A DNA stretch of 64,000 nucleotides from Albidovulum sp. GTDB lineage: Bacteria > Pseudomonadota > Alphaproteobacteria > Rhodobacterales > Rhodobacteraceae. This document shows, one piece after another, positions 55,116-63,909 of the stretch; the first letter of the stretch is position 1; each line of letters begins with the position of its first letter. The translations under genes and the position numbers were made by a program. The stretch lies in NCBI GenBank assembly GCA_026989275.1, contig JALSJQ010000009.1, positions 1 to 64,000 on the forward strand, written 5' to 3'. The notes beneath the pieces were generated by a model. That model was not told the origin of the DNA. It was given only the letters and a program-made list of their open reading frames with translations, and did no database searches.

Positions 55116-55130
55116 ATCGATTTTGCCGAT
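55116..55130 (+). promoter_or_regulatory. Candidate CbbR operator before cbbL
   Basis: ATCG-N7-CGAT, an inverted repeat containing the T-N11-A core typical of LysR sites, 122 bases before cbbL. A neighbouring short inverted repeat ATTG-ATA-CAAT is at 55107-55117. A possible promoter TTGCCG-N16-TTTAAC (55123-55150) overlaps it. Confidence 0.5.
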
Positions 55131-55252
55131 AGTCCAACCTGTGCTTTAACCCGTATCGCGGCCCGGCACCGCCCGCGACACCGCCCGCATCCGCGGAGCG
55201 ATGCGCCAGAGCGCAAGCGCCGGGCACAGGCCAAACAATGCAGGAGAGCCAG

Positions 55253-56671
55253 ATGGCGAAGACATATCAGGCCGGCGTGAAGGAATACCGGGACACCTAC
55301 TGGGATCCCGATTACACGCCCAAGGACAGCGACATTCTCGCCTGTTTCAAGATCACCCCGCAGCCCGGCGTCCCGCGCGAGGAGGCCGCCGCCGCCGTGG
55401 CCGCCGAAAGCTCCACCGGCACCTGGACCACGGTCTGGACCGACCTTCTGACCGATCTCGACTACTACAAGGGCCGGGCCTACGCGATCGAGGACGTACC
55501 GGGCGACGACGAGGCCTTCTACGCCTTCATCGCCTATCCGATGGGGCTGTTCGAGGAAGGTTCGATCGTCAACGTCTTCACCTCGCTGGTCGGCAACGTG
55601 TTCGGCTTCAAGGCCGTGCGCGGCCTGCGCCTCGAGGACATCCGTTTCCCACTGTGGTTCGTCGCCACCTGCCACGGTCCGCCCCACGGCATCTATGTCG
55701 AGCGCGACAAGCTCGACAAGTACGGCCGTCCGCTTCTGGGCTGCACCATCAAGCCGAAGCTCGGCCTCTCGGCCAAGAACTACGGCCGTGCCGTCTATGA
55801 ATGCCTGCGCGGCGGGCTCGACTTCACCAAGGACGACGAGAACGTCAACTCGCAGCCCTTCATGCGCTGGCGCGACCGCTTCCTGTTCTGCCAGGATGCG
55901 ATCGACAAGGCCGAGGCCGAAACCGGCGAGAAGAAGGGGCACTATCTGAACGTCACCGCCCCGGACGTGGAGGAGATGTTCAAGCGGGCCGAGTTCGCCA
56001 AGGAGGTCGGCAGCCGGATCATCATGTCGGACTATCTCACCCTCGGCTGGGCTGCGCATCAGTCGCTCGCCAAATGGTGCCGCGACAACGGCATGCTGCT
56101 GCACGTGCACCGGGCGATGCACGCGGTGATCGACCGCAACCCCAATCACGGCATCAACTTCCGCGTGCTCGCGAAGATGCTGCGGCTCCTCGGCGGCGAT
56201 CACCTGCATTCGGGCACGGTCGTCGGCAAGCTCGAGGGCGACCGGGCGGCGACGCTCGGCTGGATCGACCTCCTGCGCGACCGCTACGTCAAGGAGGACC
56301 GCTCGCGCGGCATCTTCTTCGATCAGGACTGGGGCCAGATGCCGGGCGTCTTCCCGGTGGCCTCGGGCGGCATCCATGTGTGGCACATGCCGGCGCTGGT
56401 CTCGATCTTCGGCGACAACTCGGTGCTGCAGTTCGGCGGCGGCACGCTCGGCCACCCCTGGGGCAACGCCGCCGGCGCCGCGGCCAACCGGATCGCGCTC
56501 GAGGCCTGCGTCAAGGCGCGCAACGAGGGCCGCGAGCTCGAGAAGGAGGGCAAGGACATCCTCACCCAGGCCGCGAAGCACAGCCCCGAGCTCAAGGTCG
56601 CGATGGAGACCTGGAAGGAAATCAAGTTCGAGTTCGACACCGTCGACAAGCTCGACGTCCAGCATCGCTGA
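55253..56671 (+). CDS. cbbL: RuBisCO large subunit, form IA
   Basis: Catalytic subunit that carboxylates ribulose 1,5-bisphosphate. With 472 residues and the N-terminus [19 protein letters not shown] it is the green-type form IA. Catalytic Lys residues are in [10 protein letters not shown] and in the carbamylation motif [16 protein letters not shown], with loop 6 [12 protein letters not shown]. The start at 55253 has GGAGAG upstream; an in-frame ATG 15 bases before lacks support. It is followed by a perfect stem-loop and cbbS; the CbbQ and CbbO activase genes downstream match a form IA enzyme. Confidence 0.99.
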   Translation: MAKTYQAGVKEYRDTYWDPDYTPKDSDILACFKITPQPGVPREEAAAAVAAESSTGTWTTVWTDLLTDLDYYKGRAYAIEDVPGDDEAFYAFIAYPMGLFEEGSIVNVFTSLVGNVFGFKAVRGLRLEDIRFPLWFVATCHGPPHGIYVERDKLDKYGRPLLGCTIKPKLGLSAKNYGRAVYECLRGGLDFTKDDENVNSQPFMRWRDRFLFCQDAIDKAEAETGEKKGHYLNVTAPDVEEMFKRAEFAKEVGSRIIMSDYLTLGWAAHQSLAKWCRDNGMLLHVHRAMHAVIDRNPNHGINFRVLAKMLRLLGGDHLHSGTVVGKLEGDRAATLGWIDLLRDRYVKEDRSRGIFFDQDWGQMPGVFPVASGGIHVWHMPALVSIFGDNSVLQFGGGTLGHPWGNAAGAAANRIALEACVKARNEGRELEKEGKDILTQAAKHSPELKVAMETWKEIKFEFDTVDKLDVQHR

Positions 56672-56691
56672 TCGGCCCCGGCCGGTCCCGC

Positions 56692-56717
56692 CTCCGGCCG
56701 CCTGCGGGCGGCCGGAG
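56692..56717 (+). terminator. Stem-loop between cbbL and cbbS
   Basis: Perfect 11-bp stem CTCCGGCCGCC/GGCGGCCGGAG with a TGCG tetraloop, in the 74-base cbbL-cbbS spacer. There is no T run, so it probably sets mRNA stability or partial termination and not an end of transcription. Confidence 0.6.
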
Positions 56718-56745
56718 CCGACAACCCCATGAAAGGATCAACGCC

Positions 56746-57141
56746 ATGAGCGACATTCAGGACTATCCCTCGAGGATCTCCGATCCGGCCAGCCGCAAGA
56801 TGGAAACCTTCTCCTATCTGCCCGAGCTGACCCGCGAGGAGATCCGCAAGCAGGTCGAATACATCGTCTCGCAGGGCTGGAACCCCGCGGTCGAGCATAT
56901 CGAGCCGGCCTATGCCCGGGCGACCTACTGGTACATGTGGAAACTGCCGATGTTCGGCGAGACCGATGTCGATCGCATCCTCGCCGAAGTCGATGCCTGC
57001 CACGAGGCCAACCCCGGCAACCATGTCCGGCTGATCGGCTACGACAACACCAACCAGACCCAAGGCACGGCGATGGTGGTCTATCGCGGCACCCCGCCCG
57101 AGCAGGTGTTCTGCGCCGACAAGCTCACCCCGCGGACCTGA
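56746..57141 (+). CDS. cbbS: RuBisCO small subunit, form IA
   Basis: Small subunit of the L8S8 enzyme, 131 residues. The N-terminal strand [23 protein letters not shown] and the region [19 protein letters not shown] match form IA small subunits, including the conserved YWYMWKLP motif; a 12-residue N-terminal stretch ([12 protein letters not shown]) precedes it, as in other form IA members. The start at 56746 has AAAGGATC upstream. It lies 74 bases behind cbbL, with two stem-loops following. Confidence 0.98.
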   Translation: MSDIQDYPSRISDPASRKMETFSYLPELTREEIRKQVEYIVSQGWNPAVEHIEPAYARATYWYMWKLPMFGETDVDRILAEVDACHEANPGNHVRLIGYDNTNQTQGTAMVVYRGTPPEQVFCADKLTPRT

Positions 57142-57149
57142 AACGGGCC

Positions 57150-57199
57150 GGGCGGGCTTCCGGGCCCGCCCCCTCCCGCCGTCCGCCCGCGCGGCGGAC
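57150..57199 (+). terminator. Two successive stem-loops after cbbS
   Basis: First GGGCGGGC/GCCCGCCC with a six-base loop (57150-57171), second GTCCGCC/GGCGGAC with a five-base loop (57181-57199), both perfect. They are 8 and 39 bases after the cbbS stop and lack T runs. In the 328-base cbbS-cbbQ gap, they are the only visible elements; they may protect cbbLS mRNA and lower read-through into cbbQO. Confidence 0.6.
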
Positions 57200-57469
57200 G
57201 ATCCTCGCCCCGGCACGGCCGGCCCCGTTGCCACCTCCCTTCCCTCTCCCTGCCGGGCCGGTCGTGCAGGGCGCCGCGGTCGGGCAGCGCAACGGCGGCG
57301 CCCCGCCCGTCCGTCTCCGCATCGCCCCGCTTTCGGCGGCCCCGCTTCCGACCGGGGGCCACACCGCCGAGGATTGCGCCCCGGCCCGTGCCCGAAGACA
57401 CCGCATCCCGAAGACGCGCCCCGAAGACGAGACAAGGCCCGGAAGGAACCCCCGGAAGGAAACAAGGCC

Positions 57470-58309
57470 ATGCCAGAAACCGAACTTCAGACCGACATCA
57501 CCCCCGAGGCCCTCGTCGCCCAGTATCGCATCGGGAGCGAACCCTACTACCGGCCCGTGGCCGACGAGGTGGAGCGCTACCTCGCCGCCTGGCAGGTGCG
57601 GATGCCGATCATGCTCAAGGGACCCACGGGCTGCGGCAAGTCGCGCTTCGTCGAATACATGGCCTGGAAGCTCGGCCGGCCGCTCATCACCGTGGCCTGC
57701 AACGAGGACATGACCGCCGCCGACCTCGTCGGCCGCTTCCTGCTCGATGTCAACGGCACCCGCTGGCAGGACGGCCCGCTGACCATCGCCGCGCGCATCG
57801 GCGCGATCTGCTATCTCGACGAGGTGGTGGAGGCGCGGCAGGACACGACCGTCGTCATCCACCCGCTGACCGATCACCGCCGCGAACTGCCGCTCGAGAA
57901 GAAGGGCGAGCTCGTGCAGGCGCACCCGGACTTCCAGCTCGTCATTTCCTACAACCCCGGCTACCAGTCGATGATGAAGGATCTCAAGCAGTCCACCAAG
58001 CAGCGCTTCGGCGCCATGAGCTTCGACTATCCGGCGACCGAGGTGGAGACCGAGATCGTAGCCCACGAGGCCGGGGTCGATCGGCAGACGGCGGAAAGGC
58101 TGGTGCAGATCGCCCAGCGCTCGCGCAACCTCAAGGGCCACGGGCTCGACGAAGGCATGTCCACCCGTCTCCTGATCCATGCCGGCCAGCTGATCGCCCA
58201 GGGAATCGCCCCGCAGGCGGCCTGCCAGATGGCGCTGATCGAGCCGATCACCGACGATGCGGACATGCGCGACACGCTCGAGGCCGCGGTCGCGACCTTC
58301 TTCGGCTGA
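57470..58309 (+). CDS. cbbQ: RuBisCO activase AAA+ subunit CbbQ
   Basis: AAA+ ATPase of 279 residues of the MoxR type that, with CbbO, removes inhibitory sugar phosphates from form I RuBisCO. Walker A is KGPTGCGKSRF at about residue 47, Walker B is ICYLDEVVEA, with SYNPGYQSM the sensor-1 segment and the sensor-2 region near DEGMSTRLLIHA. The start at 57470 (MPETELQT) has GGAAGGA upstream; the frame is open to 57374 without coding character. It is the third gene of the cbbL operon. Confidence 0.97.
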   Translation: MPETELQTDITPEALVAQYRIGSEPYYRPVADEVERYLAAWQVRMPIMLKGPTGCGKSRFVEYMAWKLGRPLITVACNEDMTAADLVGRFLLDVNGTRWQDGPLTIAARIGAICYLDEVVEARQDTTVVIHPLTDHRRELPLEKKGELVQAHPDFQLVISYNPGYQSMMKDLKQSTKQRFGAMSFDYPATEVETEIVAHEAGVDRQTAERLVQIAQRSRNLKGHGLDEGMSTRLLIHAGQLIAQGIAPQAACQMALIEPITDDADMRDTLEAAVATFFG

Positions 58310-58525
58310 CCGCGGCGCAAGGGGCGCAGCGGCTGCCGGTGCCGCCGACATGCCCCGGAACCCTGCCCGTGGCCGGGGGGAGCGGCGACGGTGCAGGCCC
58401 CTGCCGGCCGGGATCGCATGTCCCGTGCCGGCGGGGAACCGGCGCCGAGCACGCCCGGAGCGCCCCGCATCCCCTTCTTCCGGGGCCAGGTGCGTCAGCC
58501 AGAGCCCCAGCCAGCGACGAGGACC

Positions 58526-60895
58526 ATGAGCATCCATCTCGACGAATATCGCGACGAGCTCGTCGCCGCCGATCCGGCCCTCGCCGAGCATCTCGACACG
58601 CTCGTCACCGAAGCCGCACGGCACATCTCGCCCGCCGGTCTCGAGGCCTGGCTCGAGGGGGCGCGCGCCCTTGCCCGGCTGGGCCGCGGCGGGCGGCTGG
58701 CGACGCTGTGGCTCGAGGAGATGCCGCTCGTCGTCCGCGAGGTCGGCGAGGACGTGATCCCCGACGTGATGGGCGCCCTTCTCAAGATGGCGTCGATGGT
58801 TTCGGGCGAGGTGCTCGCTCTCGTCGTCTCCACCCTGCCTGCGGTGGCGCGCCGGCTCGGCGACGCCGATCTTCTGCGCGGCTGGCTGCAGCTTCTGCAC
58901 CGCATGTCGGCCCGGGCGCCGCGCGGCATCCGCCCGATGCTGGGTGTGATCGACGAGCTGCTCGCACGGCTCACCCTCTCGGGGCTCAGGCGCTGGGTCG
59001 ATTTCGGCGCCGAGGCCTATCGCCGCGACTTCGCCGGGCAGCGGGCCTATTTCGCCCTCGAGACCGAGGACAGCAAGGCCGTTCTCCAGAAGGAACGGCG
59101 CGGCACGCTCTTCATCGACGTGCAGCGCAAGATCAACTTCTACCTCCGCGCCTTCTGGGGACGGGACTTCTTCCTCCGCCCCGCCTCGGCCGATCTCGAG
59201 AACTTCCGCCCCTTCGTTGCCGCGCGGGCGATGCATCTGCCCGATGCCGTCGACGACCTCGGTGCCGTGCCGGGGCTCGAGCTCTATCGGGCGATGGCGG
59301 CGCACATGGCCGCCCATCTGGTCTATACCGAAGGGCCGATGGCGGGGCAGACGGCCTTCTCGCCGGCCCAGCGTTTCATGATCGGTTTGCTCGAGGATGC
59401 CCGCGTCGAGTGGAACGCGATGCGCGACTTTCCGGGGATGGGCCGGCTGTGGCGCCGGATCCTCGCCGAAAGCGGCGCCGGCACGGCCGAAGGAGCGGCC
59501 CATGAGGGCCTGCCGGTGATCGAGCGGCTCGCCGCCGGCCTTCTCGACGGAGAGAGCCGCACCGGCATTGGCGAGATCGACACCATCATTGCCGATTTCC
59601 ACGAACAGATCGTGCGCCATCCGCAGGACCACGATCTCGTCCGCACCCTCGGCCTCGCCCTGTTCGACCATCTCTCGGCCCGGCACCTCATGCCCTCGCT
59701 GCGGATTCTCGAGCGCATCCGCCTGCCCTGGCGCGACGACAACCGGCTGATCTGGTCGGAAGAGGAGGAAGACTGGCTCGAGAACACCGTTTTTCTCTCG
59801 CCGCGCGAGCGACAGGTCCGCCGCCAGGTCAACGTGATGGAATTCGTCAACGAGGTCGATGTCGAGACGGCCGGGGACGATGCGCAGGAAATCTGGACCC
59901 TGTCCTCGGAGCTCTTTCCCTACGAGGATCACGGCATCTCCTTCAACGAGATGGAGGGCAAGGATCCGGTTCTCGGCCCGTTCCACCATGACGAATGGGA
60001 CTGGCAGGTGCAGCTCCACCGCCCCGCCTGGGTATCGGTCTGGGAGCACCGACCGAAGAAGGGCGAGGCCGGCATCGTCGATGACGTGCTCACGCGCCAT
60101 CGCGGCGTCTCCCGCCGCATCCGGCAGATCGTCGATCGGCTCAGGCCCCAGGGGCTCGTGCGCGAACGCAGGCTCGAGGACGGCGACGTGCTCGACCTCG
60201 GAGCCGCCGTCGATGCGATGGTGATGCTGCGCATGGGGCTCAACCCCGATCCGCGCATCACCATGCGTTACCGGATCAACCGGCGCGATCTGGCGGTCAT
60301 GATCCTGATCGATCTTTCCGAATCGACCAATGACCGCCTGGGCGGTGCCGGCGGGCAGGAGGAGGGAGAGGAGACGGGCGAAACCGTGCTCGATCTCACC
60401 CGCGACGCGACCGCCCTGCTTGCGACCGCCATCGACGGCATCGGCGATCCCTTCGCCATTCACGGCTTCAATTCCGACGGACGCGAGGATGTGCGCCATT
60501 ACCGCTTCAAGGATTTCGAGGAGCCCTTCGGCGAGGAGGTGAAGGCCCGCCTTGCCGGCATGCGCGGCGGCCTCTCGACACGGATGGGCGCCGCCATGCG
60601 GCATGCCGGCACCCTCCTCGCCCGCCGGCCCGAAAGAAACCGGCTGCTCCTCCTCGTCACCGACGGCGAGCCGGCCGACATCGACGTGCGCGATCCGGGC
60701 TATCTGCGCCAGGACACGAAGAAGGCGGTCGAGGAGCTGCGCCGGCAGGGCATTCACAGCTACTGCCTCACCCTCGACCCCGAGGCCGACGCCTATGTCA
60801 GCCGCATCTTCGGGCCGACGGGATACACGGTGATCGACAATGTCCGCCGCCTGCCCGAGCGTCTGCCGACGCTCTTTGCCGCGCTCACCCGCTGA
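58526..60895 (+). CDS. cbbO: RuBisCO activase adaptor CbbO (VWA domain)
   Basis: Large partner of CbbQ; its C-terminal VWA domain binds the RuBisCO large subunit and the CbbQ ring pulls on it. The 789-residue protein has an N-terminal helical CbbQ-binding part and a C-terminal VWA domain with the MIDAS motif LIDLSESTND (Asp, Ser, Ser) at about residue 590 and LLVTDGEPADIDV near 705. The central SEEEEDWLENTVFLSPRERQ region is acidic, as in the family. The start at 58526 (MSIHLDEY) has GACGAGGA upstream. It follows cbbQ by 216 bases and precedes the aldolase-Dabb gene by 51. Confidence 0.97.
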   Translation: MSIHLDEYRDELVAADPALAEHLDTLVTEAARHISPAGLEAWLEGARALARLGRGGRLATLWLEEMPLVVREVGEDVIPDVMGALLKMASMVSGEVLALVVSTLPAVARRLGDADLLRGWLQLLHRMSARAPRGIRPMLGVIDELLARLTLSGLRRWVDFGAEAYRRDFAGQRAYFALETEDSKAVLQKERRGTLFIDVQRKINFYLRAFWGRDFFLRPASADLENFRPFVAARAMHLPDAVDDLGAVPGLELYRAMAAHMAAHLVYTEGPMAGQTAFSPAQRFMIGLLEDARVEWNAMRDFPGMGRLWRRILAESGAGTAEGAAHEGLPVIERLAAGLLDGESRTGIGEIDTIIADFHEQIVRHPQDHDLVRTLGLALFDHLSARHLMPSLRILERIRLPWRDDNRLIWSEEEEDWLENTVFLSPRERQVRRQVNVMEFVNEVDVETAGDDAQEIWTLSSELFPYEDHGISFNEMEGKDPVLGPFHHDEWDWQVQLHRPAWVSVWEHRPKKGEAGIVDDVLTRHRGVSRRIRQIVDRLRPQGLVRERRLEDGDVLDLGAAVDAMVMLRMGLNPDPRITMRYRINRRDLAVMILIDLSESTNDRLGGAGGQEEGEETGETVLDLTRDATALLATAIDGIGDPFAIHGFNSDGREDVRHYRFKDFEEPFGEEVKARLAGMRGGLSTRMGAAMRHAGTLLARRPERNRLLLLVTDGEPADIDVRDPGYLRQDTKKAVEELRRQGIHSYCLTLDPEADAYVSRIFGPTGYTVIDNVRRLPERLPTLFAALTR

Positions 60896-60946
60896 GGGGC
60901 GGCGGCAGGGCCACGGCAAGCGGAGAGGAAAAGGGAGATCGTTGCC

Positions 60947-62119
60947 ATGCCGCTCGTCAACATGAAGGACATGCTGGTCCATGCCCACCGCACGGGTTAT
61001 GCCGTCGGTGCCTATGACCTCGTCTCGCTCCATTTCCTCGAAGGGATCATGGCCGCGGCCGAATGCGACCGCGCTCCGGTGATCCTGTCGCTCGCCGAGA
61101 GCCATTTCCGCCATTTCGACTTCACCCTGGCCATGGCGGCGACGGTGGCGGCCGCCCGGCGGGCGAGCGTGCCGGTGGCGATCCATCTCGATCATGGCGA
61201 AAGCCTGCAATCGGCGATCGACGCGATCCGCCTCGGCTGCAACGGGGTGATGTTCGACGGATCCCACCTGCCCTTCGCGGAGAACGTCGCCCGCACCCGC
61301 GAGGTCGTGGAGATGGCGCATCGCTGCGGCGTGACCGTCGAGGGGGAGCTGGGCTATGTGCCCGGCGTCGAAGGGGAGGATGCCGAGCTGCATCCGGGCG
61401 AGCTGCGCATGACCACCCCCGACGAGGCCGCAACTTTCGTCGAGGAGACGGGCGTCGATTGCATCGCCGTCTCCATCGGCACGGTGCACGGGCGGATGCG
61501 GGGAACCCCCCGGCTCGACATCGACCGGCTTGCCGCCATCAACCACCGGCTCGCCATGCCGCTCGTGATCCACGGCGGCACCGGGCTCACGGAAGCGCAG
61601 TATCGGGCACTGATCGCCAACGGCGTCAGCAAGATCAACTATTTCACCGCTCTTTCCGACGCGGCCGCCGAAACCATCCGCCGCAACGCCGCCCAAGGCG
61701 CGAAGGGCCATACCGGCCTTCTCGAAGGCGTCCATACGGCGATCGAGGCCGAATGCCGGCGGATGAACGCCCTGTGGGGCAGTGCCGGCCGGGCGGCCGG
61801 GTGCCTTGCCGCCTGCCGCCCCTGGCGCGAGGTCGAACACCTCATCATCTACAATGTCGCCGGCATCGACGAGGCCGAGGCCCTCTCCCGGGCCGAGGAA
61901 GGCCGCCGGGTGCTCGGCGCCATTCCCGGCGTGCGCAGCATCGAGCACGGCGTTGCCCTCGACCCCGATGCGCGCTACCGCTTCGCCTGGCTGATCCGCT
62001 TCGCCGCACCCGAGGTCGTCGCGCACTACCGCACCCACCCCGATCATGTGCGCTTCGCCGACGAGAAGTTCCGCCCCGTGGCAGCGGACCGCATCAGCAT
62101 CGACTACGAACTCGGCTAG
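60947..62119 (+). CDS. Class II aldolase fused to a Dabb domain
   Basis: A 390-residue two-domain protein. Residues 1-280 are a class II fructose-bisphosphate aldolase-type barrel: His80, Asp82 and His83 in AIHLDHGE, Glu132/Glu134 in VEGELG, His181 in GTVHGRMRG and His209 in VIHGGTGL are the expected metal and catalytic residues. Residues about 296-388 form a Dabb (stress-responsive A/B barrel) domain: VEHLIIYNV, a GVRSIEHGV turn and the closing [13 protein letters not shown]. Canonical class II aldolases, like cbbA at 40248, lack this domain. It is in the cbbL operon, 51 bases after cbbO and 56 before cbbE, so it probably handles a Calvin-cycle bisphosphate, but the substrate is untested. 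The start at 60947 has AAGGGAGA upstream. Confidence 0.88.
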   Translation: MPLVNMKDMLVHAHRTGYAVGAYDLVSLHFLEGIMAAAECDRAPVILSLAESHFRHFDFTLAMAATVAAARRASVPVAIHLDHGESLQSAIDAIRLGCNGVMFDGSHLPFAENVARTREVVEMAHRCGVTVEGELGYVPGVEGEDAELHPGELRMTTPDEAATFVEETGVDCIAVSIGTVHGRMRGTPRLDIDRLAAINHRLAMPLVIHGGTGLTEAQYRALIANGVSKINYFTALSDAAAETIRRNAAQGAKGHTGLLEGVHTAIEAECRRMNALWGSAGRAAGCLAACRPWREVEHLIIYNVAGIDEAEALSRAEEGRRVLGAIPGVRSIEHGVALDPDARYRFAWLIRFAAPEVVAHYRTHPDHVRFADEKFRPVAADRISIDYELG

Positions 62120-62175
62120 AGTGCGGGAAAGGCCGGGTCCGCCCCGCCCCCTTGCCGACCAACAGGAGAACTCCC

Positions 62176-62868
62176 ATGTCCTTCGACCGCAAGATCAAGA
62201 TCGCCCCGTCCATCCTCTCGGCCGATTTCGCCAATTTCGGCGCCGAGATCCGCGCCATCGAGGCACAGGGCGCCGACTGGGTGCATGTGGACGTGATGGA
62301 CGGCCACTTCGTGCCCAACCTCACCTTCGGGCCGCCGGCGGTGAAGGCCTTTCGCCCGCATGTGAAGACCTTCATGGACGTGCACCTGATGATCGCGCCG
62401 GTGGACCCGTGGATCGAGGCCTATGCCGAGGCCGGCGCCGACATGCTCACCGCCCATGTGGAGGCCGGCCCGCACATCCACCGCACGCTCCAGGCGATCC
62501 GCGCCGCCGGCATGAAGGCGGGCGTGGCGCTCAACCCCGCCACCCCGGCCGCGGCGGTCGAGCACGTTCTCGACATCTGCGACATGGTGCTGGTGATGAC
62601 CGTGAACCCCGGCTTCGGCGGGCAGAGCTTCATCGACCTGACCGAGAAGGTGCGCCGGCTGCGGGCGATGATCGGCGACCGCCCCATCCACATCCAGATC
62701 GACGGCGGGGTGACGCCGCAGACGGCGCCGCTGGTGGCGGCGGCCGGGGCCGACGTGCTGGTGGCCGGCTCGGCCGTGTTCCGGGGCGGCTCGGTCGAGA
62801 ACCCGGCGGTCTATGGCGCGAACATTCGCGCGATCCGCGAAGCGGCCGAAGCGGCGCTCGCGGGCTGA
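62176..62868 (+). CDS. cbbE: Ribulose-phosphate 3-epimerase
   Basis: Interconverts xylulose 5-phosphate and ribulose 5-phosphate, the step before phosphoribulokinase. The 230-residue TIM barrel has the metal-binding His and Asp in [32 protein letters not shown] and IQIDGGVTP with the second catalytic Asp. All are present. The start at 62176 (MSFDRKIK) has AGGAGAA upstream. It may serve both the Calvin cycle and the pentose phosphate pathway, though its place in the cbb operon favours the former. Confidence 0.97.
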   Translation: MSFDRKIKIAPSILSADFANFGAEIRAIEAQGADWVHVDVMDGHFVPNLTFGPPAVKAFRPHVKTFMDVHLMIAPVDPWIEAYAEAGADMLTAHVEAGPHIHRTLQAIRAAGMKAGVALNPATPAAAVEHVLDICDMVLVMTVNPGFGGQSFIDLTEKVRRLRAMIGDRPIHIQIDGGVTPQTAPLVAAAGADVLVAGSAVFRGGSVENPAVYGANIRAIREAAEAALAG

Positions 62869-62956
62869 TGGCCGCCAGGCCGCTTGCCTCCGGCCGGCAA
62901 CACGCCCATCCTTGCAGGGCGACCTCTTCGAGAAACGCGACACAGGGAGACACCCG

Positions 62957-63889
62957 ATGAAACTCACCCGCCGCCATTTCATTGCCGCCTCGGGCGCCGC
63001 GGCGCTGGCCACCGGCCTGCCGGCCCGCGTCTGGGCGCTCGGCACGCTCGAGATCGGCAATGTCCGCATCGACGTTCTCAAGGACGGCCATCTCACCCTG
63101 CCCGGCAATTTCATCTTCGGGCCGGCACCGCAGGAGGAACTGGCAGCGCTTCTCGAGAAATACGGCTTCGACGGGATTCCCGACAGGATCACCCCCCCCT
63201 GCAACGTCACGCTCCTTCGTGACGGGGAGCGGACGGTGCTGTTCGATGTCGGGTCGGGCAGCGGCTTCCAGCCGACCGTGGGGGAGCTCGTCGATGCGCT
63301 CGACGAGATCGGCGTCGCGCCCGAGGACGTCACCCATGTAGTCTTCACCCACGGCCACCCGGACCATCTGTGGGGCGTGATCGACGATTTCGACGAACCG
63401 GTCTTCACCGAAGCCGAGCACCTGATGGGGAAGGTCGAGTTCGACTACTGGTTCGACCCGAACACGGTCAACGTCATCGACCCGCCTCGCGCCTCCTTCG
63501 CCGCCGGCGCCAGGCGGCGGCTCGACACGCTCGGCGCCGACTTCTTCACCCTGTTCGACGGCGAGACCGAGATCCTGCCCGGCGTGCTCGCGATCCCGAC
63601 CTTCGGCCACAGCCCCGGGCATTACTCCTACGCCATCGCCACCGCCGAGGGGCCGGTGCTGGTAACGGGGGACGCCATCACCAACCGCCACATGGCCTTC
63701 GAGCATCCCGAATGGCCCTCGGGCTCCGACCAGGATCTCGCGAAGGGAGCCGAAACCCGCGTGAAACTGCTCGAGCGCATCGCACGCGAGAACATGACCC
63801 TCATCAGCTACCACATCGCGCATCCGGGCATCGGCAAGGCCGAGCCGATCGGCCCCGGCAGCTACCGCTTCGTGCCGCTCGCGAGCTGA
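62957..63889 (+). CDS. Tat-exported metallo-beta-lactamase-fold hydrolase
   Basis: Protein of 310 residues with a twin-arginine signal peptide (MKLTRRHFIAASGAAALATG, Arg-Arg-x-Phe followed by a hydrophobic stretch and an Ala-rich cleavage region). The mature part is a metallo-beta-lactamase fold with the metal motif VFTHGHPDHLWG (HxHxDH), then FGHSPGHYSY with the third His and LVTGDAITN with the bridging Asp, and a last His in LISYHIAHPG. Both metal sites are complete. The substrate is unknown; related enzymes hydrolyse lactones, thioesters or phosphoesters. It is in the cbb operon, 88 bases behind cbbE and 20 ahead of cbbY, which is unexpected for an exported enzyme. The start at 62957 has AGGGAGA upstream. 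Confidence 0.9.
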   Translation: MKLTRRHFIAASGAAALATGLPARVWALGTLEIGNVRIDVLKDGHLTLPGNFIFGPAPQEELAALLEKYGFDGIPDRITPPCNVTLLRDGERTVLFDVGSGSGFQPTVGELVDALDEIGVAPEDVTHVVFTHGHPDHLWGVIDDFDEPVFTEAEHLMGKVEFDYWFDPNTVNVIDPPRASFAAGARRRLDTLGADFFTLFDGETEILPGVLAIPTFGHSPGHYSYAIATAEGPVLVTGDAITNRHMAFEHPEWPSGSDQDLAKGAETRVKLLERIARENMTLISYHIAHPGIGKAEPIGPGSYRFVPLAS

Positions 63890-63909
63890 AGGGGGGCGGG
63901 AGGCGGATC

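Noticed and set aside
57125-62047. A continuous minus-strand open frame of about 4.9 kb (1640 codons) antisense to cbbS-cbbQ-cbbO-aldolase
   Set aside because: It mirrors several well-recognised plus-strand genes; long antisense frames are common at this GC content. Its translation has no recognisable domain.
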